From positions 1-23,994 of IMG/VR virus record IMGVR_UViG_3300025872_000302: a DNA stretch of 23,994 nt. One strand, 5' to 3'. This DNA comes from a virus. Below, in pieces: positions 15,432 to 23,286 of the stretch. Below the pieces are notes generated by a model. It made no database searches. It was not told the DNA's origin and saw nothing but the letters and a program-made list of their open reading frames with translations. How positions within the stretch are numbered: the first letter of the stretch is position 1; each line of letters starts with the position of its first letter. The translations under genes were made by a program, and so were the position numbers.

Positions 15432-16330
15432 TAGAGCGGGCGACCTGTATTAAAGTCAATACGTGTACGGTTTTCGTTTTGTGCTGGCGCAGCAGCGGCA
15501 GCGGGGGCATTCGGATCAGGCCGCTGTTCCCACGGCGCACGAGGACGCGGGTTATTTCGCAGCCACGCCTGCAAATCATTTTGAATACGCGCCTCACGTT
15601 GCTCGGGCGACTCAGTAATCGAAGGCGCGGTTGCGCGCAAGCGGCTTTCAAGATTTTCGCGGGACTGCGACCATGCCGCATAGCGGCGCGCTTCAGGGGA
15701 GCGTTCTGGATCAACGAAGGATGGACCACCCTCGCCGCCGACGCGAGTAACCCTGCCGCTCTCGTGAACATTGTAAAGATTGCCGTCGGCATCGCGCTGC
15801 TGCCCAACTACACGGTCACGCTGTTCTTGATTGGCGCGGCGAGTAGCAGCGTCAGCAGCCCTCACATCAGCTTCGGCTTTCATAAGGGCAGCGCGGGCTT
15901 GCCAGCTATCGGGATTTTCTTTATAGCGTTGCTCGGCATCAGCCAAGATAATCTTAGCTTGAGTTTCAGCACTTTTGCGACGTTCTTCGCTGGCACGTGC
16001 GTCGAATTGCTGCTGGGCTTGCATGCCTGCGGCCAAGTCGCCAAAGAAGCCATAGCGGCTACGCGGATTCGTTAGCATGCCCGCACCTAGTGCGGCAAGG
16101 CGGTCAGCAGTAGACGGTTCCGGGCTTACCATATCGCGGACGCTTTCCCGCAGTGTCTCCAAGAGGGGAGGCCGTTCGGCTGGTGTTTGTGCCGCGCCGG
16201 GGGTCACAACAGGAGTAGCAGCAGGAGCCGGGGCTGCCGCTTGACCGGGACGTTGACCTACTGTCTGCTGCCACAATCGACGAAGTTCTTCACGAAAACC
16301 AGATTGTGCTTGCGGTGTCGGTTCAGCCAT
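15431..16330 (-). CDS. Helical candidate internal virion protein, 299 aa
   Basis: No named family recognised. Residues 28-55 and 265-290 are Ala/Pro-rich linkers. Residues 76-106 (RLAALGAGMLTNPRSRYGFF) contain a small mildly hydrophobic patch typical of internal proteins in marine podoviruses as I recall them. Residues 103-175 form a long Ala/Glu/Gln/Arg helix that is probably a coiled coil. There is no Cys and no signal peptide. It lies between two candidate internal proteins and is joined to the giant gene by a one-base overlap, so an internal core or ejection role is the best guess. An AGGA ribosome site lies about 9 bases before ATG 16330. The 42 bp gap upstream holds no convincing promoter. 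Confidence 0.55.
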   Translation of the reverse strand: MAEPTPQAQSGFREELRRLWQQTVGQRPGQAAAPAPAATPVVTPGAAQTPAERPPLLETLRESVRDMVSPEPSTADRLAALGAGMLTNPRSRYGFFGDLAAGMQAQQQFDARASEERRKSAETQAKIILADAEQRYKENPDSWQARAALMKAEADVRAADAATRRANQEQRDRVVGQQRDADGNLYNVHESGRVTRVGGEGGPSFVDPERSPEARRYAAWSQSRENLESRLRATAPSITESPEQREARIQNDLQAWLRNNPRPRAPWEQRPDPNAPAAAAAPAQNENRTRIDFNTGRPL

Positions 16331-16372
16331 TTGCTTTTGTCCTAGACAGTGCGTGTTGACTAAAGTTAATTT

Positions 16373-17323
16373 TTATAGACCCAGCGCGCCGCCAAGTTCT
16401 TTTAAGTTTTTAATGAACTTAGGACCCTGGTTGATGGCGCCAACAACGGCTGTGAGAGGATTGGCGCCCGGCTGCGAGCCTGCTTGCGAAGTGCCCACGC
16501 CCAGGACTTGAGGGCTAAGGCCGAGGGTCTGGCGCAGGGCGGTAATGCCACGCAGCGGGAAGTCACGTTCTTCTTCGTACTGCTGACGGAGGACGTCGAG
16601 GTTCGCTTGTTCGCGTGCCTGCTGCAAGCCGCCCGTCTGGAGAAGCGGATTGACCATGCTACCAAAAGCGCCTTGCGTTTGTTGGAGGCCCGTGCCAAGT
16701 TGGCCCTGCATCTGAGCGTAGAGCGCGGGGATGTTGGCTTGGTCTTTGCGGAACTGCTCAAGAGCTTGGTTGTAGGCTTTGGCGCGCTCGGCTGCGGTCG
16801 TTTCGGCGATGTTGCGCTGGGTGCCACGGCTTAGTTCGGATTCGGCGATGGCTTGGCGGGAACCGCCGAAGGAGCCTGTGCGTGCGGATTGTTGGCCGAG
16901 GGCAAGGCGTTCCTTGGCAGCGCGCTCTTCAATGGCCCGGATCATGGGGTCGATGACGCCCTGCGTGTACGGCGACATGTACGCTTGGATGTCGGTCTCA
17001 GGCAAAGTAGTGGCCATCTTGCGCGTAGCCGAAATGGCTTCATTCGCGAGGCCCGGTGTAAGACCGCTCAGGCCCCCGGCTTGCTCGGCTAGGGTGCGGG
17101 CAGACTCGAAAGCTTGTTGCTGGTCGGGCGTGAACTGAGCGACGCGGGGAATGGCATTGCCTTGCGCGTCGACGTAAGGCTGGTAGGGTTCGGCAGCAAA
17201 GCCGCGCGTGCGTGCAAGCAGTTCATCAACGGTGGCCTGCGTATTTGAGGGGAGGGTGGGCGTCGTAGTCTGTGAAGTCTTTTGAGGCCCGATGCCGAAC
17301 AGAGTTGAAAGCACGCCGCTCAT
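16373..17323 (-). CDS. Helical candidate internal virion/DNA-ejection protein, 316 aa
   Basis: Residues 42-72 (EPYQPYVDAQGNAIPRVAQF, then TPDQQQAF), the MSPYTQGVIDPMIRAIEE block (116-133) and ARTGSFGGSRQAIAESE (147-163) match a family I recall widely in podovirus-like genomes beside tail genes. Its members are often annotated only as hypothetical or as putative internal/DNA-transfer proteins. The middle is long Ala/Gln/Arg helix and the C-terminus is Gly-rich and mildly hydrophobic. ATG 17323 overlaps the stop of the 869 aa gene (ATGA), with AAGGA about 9 bases upstream. The late-operon position supports a virion role; a catalytic function is not apparent. Confidence 0.6.
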   Translation of the reverse strand: MSGVLSTLFGIGPQKTSQTTTPTLPSNTQATVDELLARTRGFAAEPYQPYVDAQGNAIPRVAQFTPDQQQAFESARTLAEQAGGLSGLTPGLANEAISATRKMATTLPETDIQAYMSPYTQGVIDPMIRAIEERAAKERLALGQQSARTGSFGGSRQAIAESELSRGTQRNIAETTAAERAKAYNQALEQFRKDQANIPALYAQMQGQLGTGLQQTQGAFGSMVNPLLQTGGLQQAREQANLDVLRQQYEEERDFPLRGITALRQTLGLSPQVLGVGTSQAGSQPGANPLTAVVGAINQGPKFIKNLKELGGALGL

Positions 17324-19929
17324 TTCATAGTCCTTTCGAGAATCTTGCCGACGGGCAGGGGACCTGCCTGCTTAGAGGTGCCGGTCTTTTCTTGGCGCAC
17401 TTGGCGCACTATATCGTAAAGGCGCTTGGCACCAGCGTTGGAGGAGCCGTCGCCCATCATGCTGACCACGTCGGCTGGAATGACGAACTCGCCGTCCGAG
17501 AGGGCAGCAGCGCGGCGTCCGTCAATGGAAGTCGGGATCAGGTCATCGAGACCACCGCCCGGCCCGCGCGCCACTTTGCCGCCACCCACCAGAGGAATCA
17601 GGCCGCCGCCCGCGAACGCCATCTCCGGCTGGACTTCGTCAAGCGAAAGCTGCGGCATGGAAGGCTGGGACTGATCCAAAGCTCCGTAGTAGTTTGTGTA
17701 ACTATACGGCATTTCGCCCGGTAAGTCAACCAAGCCGCCTTCCTGATAGCGCACCATTCCGCCCTCCGCGAACAAGCCTCCAAAGAAATCACCGATACTG
17801 CCAAAGATGTCACCGAAGACGTCACTAATCCACTCGACACCTTTTTCGATTTGCGTGGAAATCCAGCTAATGCCATCTTGAATGGGGCTTTCATATCCTA
17901 GCGCATCGGAAAGAACACTGTCAAGTACAAGGGCCGCGCTAATAAAGGGGCCTGCGCCAGGGATGCCGAGCGCCGCCAAAGCAGATGCGCCCATGTCGAC
18001 GGCTGCATTAGTCAGTAGGGTCGTAGCAACATTGGCAGCCGACTCGGCAAAACTGTCACCGCTGATGAGCGACGTTATCATGCCCGTGACAGGGTCGCCG
18101 CCCAGCCCTATGAAATCTGCTACGTCACTGCTAATGTCGGTGAGTTTGCCAACACCTTCTGCAAGCGCATTGAAAGCTTCGCTGTCAAGACTGTTAGCTA
18201 TTTCACGGGCAACAGCGTTTACGTCAATGCCAACAGAAGTGTCGCCTTCCCCGCCACCACCAAAGGTCAGAAACTGTGATGCAGCCGACTCGCCCACCAA
18301 CTTAGAGAGTACGTCCGGTTGACTGATGGCTTCGTAAATGAAGTTGCTGCGAAAATCATCTGGCGAGAAATTCGCCGACATGATGTTGTTGGCATAATAA
18401 TCATCAGCAAATTTTTGCAGACTGTTTACGAGTTCGGAGTTACCTGCGTTTGCACTTGCAAATTGTGCAAGTTGTTCTGCCGTAAGAGAAGTGGTGGCAG
18501 GAGCATTTGTTGCAGTTTGAGTGGGCTGCTTGAAGTAGCGGTCGTATTCGGCTTGGCTGATCTTGGAAGCTTCTTCGCCAGCACGCGCGCCACTGATGAT
18601 GTTTTGAGCGACCTCGTCAGGAGTGGCACCTGCCGCAAGTTGTGAGCGGAAGTACGACAAGCCTTCTGCGTCGGGCGCGCGATCAAGCAAATCCTCATAG
18701 AGTTTGCTGACGGTGTCGGTGTTTTGGGCTGCTTGGATGTCAGCACCTTGAGCGCCGGACACAAGATCACGCAGCAAGTCCGTCGAAGATTTACCAGAAG
18801 CAAGCTGTCCGGTCCAATAGTCAAGACCTTCCTGATCGACATCGGTGCGCCCAAACACTTGCTGATAAGCGTTCTTTACGGTCTGTTCGTCAGCGGCTTT
18901 ACGGCGTGCGGCTTCTATTTCAGCTTCGGTAGGACCAGTTACAACTGAAGTGTCGTTGCCTTCGCCGCCGCTAATAGTATCAATACCGTTGCCGCCACCA
19001 ATAGTGTCTAGATTAGAGAGGCCACCGTCAATGGTGTCGTTGCCGGTACCACCTTCAACAGTTCCAATGTCAGCTTTGAATTCTCGGTCATCAAAATACT
19101 TGCCAACGTCAAAGGTTTTGGCTTTGGTAATGTCTTCGCCTTGGGCGCCCCCAATAAAGTCGCGGACAATGTCTTCGAAAGGACGGTTGCCCTTCTCAAT
19201 TTCCTTAATCCAATACGCTTCACCTTCTGCATCGGATTCCCGACCAAGAATGTCTTTGTACAGCGACTCGACAAGTTGCTCATTAGCCGACTTGGTAACG
19301 GTGTCATTGACATTACCGCCCGAGATGGTATCTACAGTGTTGCCACCCGTTAGCGTATCAACAGTATTTCCGCCAGATATGGTGTCGACAGTGTTGCCGC
19401 CCGTGACGGTGTTGGTTACAGTGCCTTCGTCGTCTCGGCGTTGTTTTTTCTTTTCTTTTTCTTCACCACCACCAGAGGAGATCAACTGCATTAGAATTTC
19501 GTCAAGATTGTAGTCTTGCTGGTCTTGTTGGTCTTCGGTGGTGGTGCTGGCTGTCGTAGTGGTAACAGCTTGGACGGGCATCTGGTAGCGTTGCGGGGAC
19601 CAGAACAGATGGCCAGCGGACTCGGTGCCATAGCCTCCGGGCTTGACGTCTTGTTGCGGGCCGTAGTAACCGCGCGTAAATGTAATGTCAGTGAGGCCGG
19701 GCTGATAGTCTGGCTTGACTTGGATGCCCGGAAATAGCTGGGCGATTTGTTCGAGACCGCCCGTGAATTGGTCAAATGATATATTGGGAATGGTACGGTT
19801 CAGATAGGAGGCAAGATCGGGGGTCTCGGCACCGGAGTCAGCAGTGAGGTTATCCAGACCACCCATGGTATGGTACGTATCTTCGTCGTCGGAATAGGTG
19901 GGTTTCTTGCTGGAGAATGTATCGGACAT
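17320..19929 (-). CDS. Virion-associated protein with RTX-type nonapeptides and three DUF4214 repeats, 869 aa
   Basis: Order of parts: an acidic N-terminus; a Thr-rich, then Lys/Arg-rich segment (122-168); four GGNTVDTIS-type nonapeptides (177-212); DUF4214 repeat 1 (217-262, LYKDILGRESDAEGEAYW); further RTX-like units (293-329, with GGTGNDTID and GGEGNDTSV); DUF4214 repeats 2 (350-395) and 3 (405-450); a helical, partly hydrophobic region (570-720); two GG-motifs (AEGGMVRYQEGGLV, 721-734); and a conserved phage C-terminus (GPGGGLDDLIPTSIDGRRAA, then LSDGEFVIPADVVS, 789-823). RTX units normally bind calcium, and DUF4214 is common in secreted adhesins. ATG 19929 is chosen because the 59 codons before it overlap another gene and look random, and a -10 box plus GAGG precede it. 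A tail or internal virion role is inferred. Confidence 0.75.
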   Translation of the reverse strand: MSDTFSSKKPTYSDDEDTYHTMGGLDNLTADSGAETPDLASYLNRTIPNISFDQFTGGLEQIAQLFPGIQVKPDYQPGLTDITFTRGYYGPQQDVKPGGYGTESAGHLFWSPQRYQMPVQAVTTTTASTTTEDQQDQQDYNLDEILMQLISSGGGEEKEKKKQRRDDEGTVTNTVTGGNTVDTISGGNTVDTLTGGNTVDTISGGNVNDTVTKSANEQLVESLYKDILGRESDAEGEAYWIKEIEKGNRPFEDIVRDFIGGAQGEDITKAKTFDVGKYFDDREFKADIGTVEGGTGNDTIDGGLSNLDTIGGGNGIDTISGGEGNDTSVVTGPTEAEIEAARRKAADEQTVKNAYQQVFGRTDVDQEGLDYWTGQLASGKSSTDLLRDLVSGAQGADIQAAQNTDTVSKLYEDLLDRAPDAEGLSYFRSQLAAGATPDEVAQNIISGARAGEEASKISQAEYDRYFKQPTQTATNAPATTSLTAEQLAQFASANAGNSELVNSLQKFADDYYANNIMSANFSPDDFRSNFIYEAISQPDVLSKLVGESAASQFLTFGGGGEGDTSVGIDVNAVAREIANSLDSEAFNALAEGVGKLTDISSDVADFIGLGGDPVTGMITSLISGDSFAESAANVATTLLTNAAVDMGASALAALGIPGAGPFISAALVLDSVLSDALGYESPIQDGISWISTQIEKGVEWISDVFGDIFGSIGDFFGGLFAEGGMVRYQEGGLVDLPGEMPYSYTNYYGALDQSQPSMPQLSLDEVQPEMAFAGGGLIPLVGGGKVARGPGGGLDDLIPTSIDGRRAAALSDGEFVIPADVVSMMGDGSSNAGAKRLYDIVRQVRQEKTGTSKQAGPLPVGKILERTMK
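18943..19053 (-). repeat. Second RTX-like block with canonical units
   Basis: Codons 293-329 encode GGTGNDTID and, at the end, GGEGNDTSV, both fitting GGxGxDxUx or nearly so. Two less regular Gly/Asp units lie between them. The block sits between DUF4214 repeats 1 and 2. Confidence 0.65.
19294..19401 (-). repeat. Four 27 bp units coding for RTX-like nonapeptides
   Basis: Codons 177-212 of the 869 aa protein encode GGNTVDTIS, GGNTVDTLT, GGNTVDTIS and GGNVNDTVT. They keep the GGxxxDxUx frame of RTX calcium-binding repeats, but the fourth position is Thr or Val instead of Gly. The codons differ between units, so the DNA repeat has diverged while the peptide has been kept. Confidence 0.75.
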
Positions 19930-19945
19930 ATGTGCCTCGCCTGCT

Positions 19946-19974
19946 ATTATATCACGTAAGGGCAGTAAATTAAA
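19946..19974 (-). promoter_or_regulatory. Possible promoter for the 869 aa gene, TTTAAT-17-TATAAT
   Basis: On the minus strand the -10 is a perfect TATAAT (19951-19946); the -35 at the 17 bp position is only TTTAAT (3 of 6), straddling the stop of the 92 aa gene. The expected start near 19939 leaves a leader of about 10 bases that includes GAGG before ATG 19929. It could boost the distal late genes. Confidence 0.4.
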
Positions 19975-20248
19975 GCTCTCGAACATCGACGAAGTTGCTG
20001 GGCTGCAAAGCCAAGAGCAGCTTACCGACGACGTGCGTGAGGGCTGTAACGGATGGACTGTTGACGTCGAGCGTGACCGGGGCGCTGACTGTGCCCTGCA
20101 CCACAAATAGCGGGCGCGAGCGTCGGCCTAGGTCGAAGAGGTCGCTCTGCTCCAGCACTTTGGTGAGCTTGTTCCAGGCATCGCGGGAGGAGTCGTCCCA
20201 GGAGGCGGGCGCGGCTGGCAGGGAGCGGGAGGATATGCGGCGGGTCAT
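19970..20248 (-). CDS. Small conserved tail-cluster protein, 92 aa
   Basis: ATG 20248 overlaps the stop of the tail hub gene (ATGA), so translation is probably coupled. The N-terminus is basic (MTRRISSRSLPAAP), followed by a helical segment (ASWDDSSRDAWNKLTKVLEQ) and a beta-rich end (PLFVVQGTVSAPVTLDV and ALTHVVGKLLLALQ). Small proteins of this shape often follow the P22 gp10-like gene in related phage genomes, but I know no function. There is no membrane segment or Cys. A minor tail or assembly role is inferred from its place. Confidence 0.6.
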   Translation of the reverse strand: MTRRISSRSLPAAPASWDDSSRDAWNKLTKVLEQSDLFDLGRRSRPLFVVQGTVSAPVTLDVNSPSVTALTHVVGKLLLALQPSNFVDVREL

Positions 20249-22101
20249 CTCAGGCCATCAGCTTCGATGGCAAGGCGGAATTGACCCATGCGCCACGGCA
20301 CATCCGAGGAGGTGGAGGATTGGATTTGGATGGCGATCTCGCGGCCACGCAAGCGGGTCGAGACCTTTTGGGTGGTGCCTGTTACAGGGAAGGGACCCTT
20401 GGTGGTGACATCGCCACCCGGATACTTGCGCGCCTGCAACGAAACCGCGAGGGTGCCGGAGTAAGGAGTGTTGTTGGAAAGGTTGCTGAAGTCGGGCGAG
20501 AATTTGTTGGCGAACATGATGCGGTTGCCGTCTTCCATATCGAAGTAGGCGGACTGTAAGTTGGCGCCCATGGCGGAGGTGTCGGCGGTGTAGCCGTACT
20601 CTTGGTAGTAGAGGTCGGACGGGGCGGCGTTGATGGCAAGGGGGTATTGGAAAGTGCCGCTGTCTTCCCAGACCGTGCGGGTCATGGTGCCAATAGTCCA
20701 GTGCTGCTCGCGCGTATTGTAGATGACGTAGCGGTCGTTCTCGCTATTGGTGCTGGCGGTCGACGGATAGAACCAAATGATCTCGTCGAAGGTGGAATTG
20801 GTGCCCGCATAGATTTTTTCGAGGTTGTTGTCGTCGAGATTATCGTATATAAAGCGCAGAACAGTGCAGGGCAGTGGGGCGACCCGACCATTGTACTGAT
20901 AGAACTGACCGTTGTTTGACATCCAATAGAGGACGCCGCCGTATTCGATTGCCGCATTGCGAGAGATGACGCCACAGTTTTCGCCTGCCGCCGTAAAACC
21001 AAAGACGTCGTTGCCGCCAATGTAGGCTTGGATGTATAGGTCGTTGTCGGTCAGGATAGCGGTCTTGTCACCGACGCGATTGACGGCCCGGATTTCGGAA
21101 CCACGGCTGGGCAGCGGATAGTCGCCCGCATTGTTGATGTTGGAGGGCGTCCAATCCGTGAAGTCTTCTTGGGTACACCACCTGATGAGGAGCGGGTCAT
21201 AGGAGCCGCTGACGTCGTGCGTACCGTACAGGAGAACGTGCCGGGCTTCAGAGGCGACGCGCACAATCTGATTGACGGAGGGCGCCGCTGTGACGATGGT
21301 CATGCGTTCGGTGATGCCTGCGCTTGTGTTCCAATACATGAGGGGGCCTTTGGAAGGAATCGCCATAATGTCGCTGCCCCACAAATCGGCAGACCACAGA
21401 CGCAAGGGAGCCGGGAAGCTGGCGAGAGATTCGTTCCAGCCGAAGTTGCCGCCCCAAGCGCCCGTACCCCAGCCTCCTTGAAGTTGCGTGGACGTAGTGC
21501 CCGCATTGTAGTTGAAGCCTAATGTGACCGAGCCGCCTGTCCCAGCCGAGGTAGCAGCGGCAGTTGTGCCTACGTTGATAGCGAAGCTGTTGGAATCGAT
21601 GACGCTGGCTTGGAAGGTGGCAGTCGTGGACGCAGGCGAATTGATAAGGATATTGCCACCAATGGTTGTGCCCGCCGAAACTACTTCGACGAGGGTGCCA
21701 TTGGTAAGGCCGTGCGCCGATACGGAGACGACGACGTTGGTGGAGCCTGCTGTAGTCGAGAGGATGTTGGAGGAGGCGACAGTTGTGACACGGGGCGTGA
21801 TGTTGTAGAAGGTCGATAGTTCGCTTGAGAAGGCGCCCGCATTGGTGGCAATGAAGGCAGCAGCCTGGCCAAGACGATTGCGAAGGGTATCGAGGAGACG
21901 GGGGACGCCGAAGATTTTGCCGTCCTGCGAAGGGTCGATGACGCGCTGCCAACCGCCCATGAGTTCGGGGCGCCCGAAACGGAAGCGGATTTTGTCGGCG
22001 TCGGTCCAATAGCTAGTAGCGTCGAGTTGCGTCTTTTCTTTGTAGACGCCGACCTTGAAATTCAGTTCAGTAAGTTTTTGGTCTTGCAGCGATGCTGACA
22101 T
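20245..22101 (-). CDS. Tail hub / packaged DNA stabilisation protein, P22 gp10-like
   Basis: 618 aa, beta-rich. The N-terminus (TSYWTDADKIRFRFGRPELM, then GGWQRVI) and repeated beta-propeller-like segments (EARHVLLYGTHD, then RAVNRVGDKTAILTDNDLYI, then YGGVLYWMSNNGQFYQYNG, then YVIYNTREQHWTIGTM) match the gp10-like tail hub family of podoviruses. That protein closes the portal channel and joins the tail needle or fibres. Residues 103-196 form an extra beta domain (SAHGLTNGTLVEVVSAGTT, then IDSNSFAINVG) resembling the FCCH-type module often seen in these proteins. It starts 2 bases after the tail-fibre gene stop and ends overlapping the 92 aa gene. Confidence 0.75.
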   Translation of the reverse strand: MSASLQDQKLTELNFKVGVYKEKTQLDATSYWTDADKIRFRFGRPELMGGWQRVIDPSQDGKIFGVPRLLDTLRNRLGQAAAFIATNAGAFSSELSTFYNITPRVTTVASSNILSTTAGSTNVVVSVSAHGLTNGTLVEVVSAGTTIGGNILINSPASTTATFQASVIDSNSFAINVGTTAAATSAGTGGSVTLGFNYNAGTTSTQLQGGWGTGAWGGNFGWNESLASFPAPLRLWSADLWGSDIMAIPSKGPLMYWNTSAGITERMTIVTAAPSVNQIVRVASEARHVLLYGTHDVSGSYDPLLIRWCTQEDFTDWTPSNINNAGDYPLPSRGSEIRAVNRVGDKTAILTDNDLYIQAYIGGNDVFGFTAAGENCGVISRNAAIEYGGVLYWMSNNGQFYQYNGRVAPLPCTVLRFIYDNLDDNNLEKIYAGTNSTFDEIIWFYPSTASTNSENDRYVIYNTREQHWTIGTMTRTVWEDSGTFQYPLAINAAPSDLYYQEYGYTADTSAMGANLQSAYFDMEDGNRIMFANKFSPDFSNLSNNTPYSGTLAVSLQARKYPGGDVTTKGPFPVTGTTQKVSTRLRGREIAIQIQSSTSSDVPWRMGQFRLAIEADGLR

Positions 22102-22103
22102 GG

Positions 22104-22703
22104 TTACTCGATGACACGGATGTCAAGACTGTTGATGGTGCTGACGAGAGCGGACACAGCGGCAAGCTGCGTGTTGATAACTGAGACGGACGCCGAGACC
22201 GCCGCGATACGCGCATCAAGCGACGAGGTCAAAGCGGAGACAGCATTGACTTGGACCTGAAGCGCCGACACCGAAGCGGAGACTGCGGCGATGCGTGAGT
22301 CAAGAGCGCCGACAAGGCCGTAGCAGGTGGTGGAGGTGCAAATGATGAGTTCGTTGCCGGTAGTGGGAAGGGTGGCGCCCGTGCCTGCGTTCTTGACGAT
22401 GATGTCGAAGGCGCCCGACGTGCCCCTGATGATGGCGTAGGTTTTGGGTTCGGAGGGCACAATGATGTTGGCGTTGCCGGTCAGAGTGCCCTGAACGAGG
22501 AGGATCGCCGAGCGGGCTTGGTCGGTTGCGGCGTTGGCAGTCGAGAGGGTGGTGTCGCCACTAGACACGCTGACGGTAGCTACGCCCGCAATAGCTGCTG
22601 CGATGAGTTGGAGATTGTTGTTGGTCTTAGTGCCCCAGGTGGTGGCGTTCTCGCCAGTAGCCTGAAGCTCAAGCCTTAGAAGGGGATCGTATGTAGAGGG
22701 CAT
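22104..22703 (-). CDS. Tail-fibre-like protein with C-terminal coiled-coil repeats, 199 aa
   Basis: The N-terminal block (MPSTYDPLLRLELQATGENA, then TWGTKTNNNLQLIAAAIAG) is a motif I know from many phage tail-fibre or tail-attached proteins, and the following beta region (50-130) fits too. Residues 134-198 are Ala/Ser/Val heptad-like segments with a 28-residue near-repeat: LDSRIAAVSASVS at 134-146 and LDARIAAVSASVS at 162-174. This suggests a trimeric coiled-coil stalk. It lacks any large receptor-binding tip, so it may be an adaptor for another fibre or a short fibre. It starts by TAATG overlap with the membrane coiled-coil gene. Confidence 0.7.
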   Translation of the reverse strand: MPSTYDPLLRLELQATGENATTWGTKTNNNLQLIAAAIAGVATVSVSSGDTTLSTANAATDQARSAILLVQGTLTGNANIIVPSEPKTYAIIRGTSGAFDIIVKNAGTGATLPTTGNELIICTSTTCYGLVGALDSRIAAVSASVSALQVQVNAVSALTSSLDARIAAVSASVSVINTQLAAVSALVSTINSLDIRVIE

Positions 22704-22963
22704 TACTTGCGCTCCTGAAGGATTCGTGTTACTTTGTCGTCGATCCGATTAAGGACCGTTGTGAGTTTGTTTTCGAGTTCGCTGACTACCTCGCGGGTAG
22801 CAAAGTCCTTGTTCACCTGGGCTACGTGCCGATGGTGTTCGTCGTGGATTTTTTCGATCTTCTGGTTCACGGCGACAAGCTCCCGGTGGATGTAAGCCGC
22901 GTACGCAATAGCGAGAGGCCATATGAATTTGGAGATGAAGTCGAACAACATTTGCATATCCAT
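22703..22963 (-). CDS. Membrane-anchored coiled-coil protein, 86 aa
   Basis: ATG 22963 is chosen because a GAGG lies 6 bases upstream and the next gene begins by TAATG overlap; the longer frame to 23002 would run into the preceding gene. Residues 6-25 (LFDFISKFIWPLAIAYAAYI) form one membrane helix. Residues 28-84 are a charged coiled coil (VAVNQKIEKIHDEHHRHVAQ, then VSELENKLTTVLNRIDDKV). This layout resembles small phage membrane proteins such as spanin-like or holin-like accessories, but no lipobox is present. Its place among tail genes is unusual for a lysis protein, so the role is open. Confidence 0.65.
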   Translation of the reverse strand: MDMQMLFDFISKFIWPLAIAYAAYIHRELVAVNQKIEKIHDEHHRHVAQVNKDFATREVVSELENKLTTVLNRIDDKVTRILQERK

Positions 22964-22971
22964 GATGGGCC

Positions 22972-23286
22972 TCACGACGGCACGCTTTGAGAGGGAGTCC
23001 ACACCACACCTGTAACGATGATTTGGTCGCCCGTCTCAGTGAGTAGGTAGCCACCAGCTTCGGTGGTAAGGTACACAGTAAGGTCTTGCTGGGCGCGCCC
23101 ATCGGGTACTGGAAGGAGTTCGCGGCGGGGCTTCGCTGAATAGTTTTGTGGGTGGTTCTTTAAGTCGAAGCGCCCATCAAAGCAAGTGTGGCAGACGACA
23201 AAGTTAGTGGTTTCTTTGCGGAGTTGCTTACGTTTGTAGTTGAAGCCGCAGCGGTCACAGACCGACCACATCCGCCACACGGACAT
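22972..23286 (-). CDS. Four-cysteine zinc-ribbon-like protein, 104 aa
   Basis: C10-x2-C13 (VCDRCGFNYKRKQLRKE) and C32-x2-C35 (VVCHTCFDGRFDLKNHPQNY) form a likely zinc site. The N-terminal half matches a small protein I recall beside head-tail genes in many podo- and siphophages, function unknown. The C-terminal half (DLTVYLTTEAGGYLLTETGD) is a short beta segment of a kind seen in virion proteins. It starts by TAATG overlap with the adaptor gene. A structural or assembly role is inferred from context. Confidence 0.65.
   Translation of the reverse strand: MSVWRMWSVCDRCGFNYKRKQLRKETTNFVVCHTCFDGRFDLKNHPQNYSAKPRRELLPVPDGRAQQDLTVYLTTEAGGYLLTETGDQIIVTGVVWTPSQSVPS

Noticed and set aside
16331-16372. 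Possible promoter in the 42 bp gap before the 299 aa gene
   Set aside because: A TATAAA-like box is present at 16372-16377 but without a -35 match; only the ribosome site is supported.
19441-19465. Pyrimidine-rich T-run that could be a terminator
   Set aside because: It encodes the Glu/Lys/Arg stretch of the 869 aa protein, and no stem precedes it on either strand.
19930-20106. Upstream extension of the 869 aa protein to 928 aa
   Set aside because: The extra 59 residues lie in a second frame of the 92 aa tail-cluster gene, look random, and ATG 19929 has a ribosome site and -10 box upstream.
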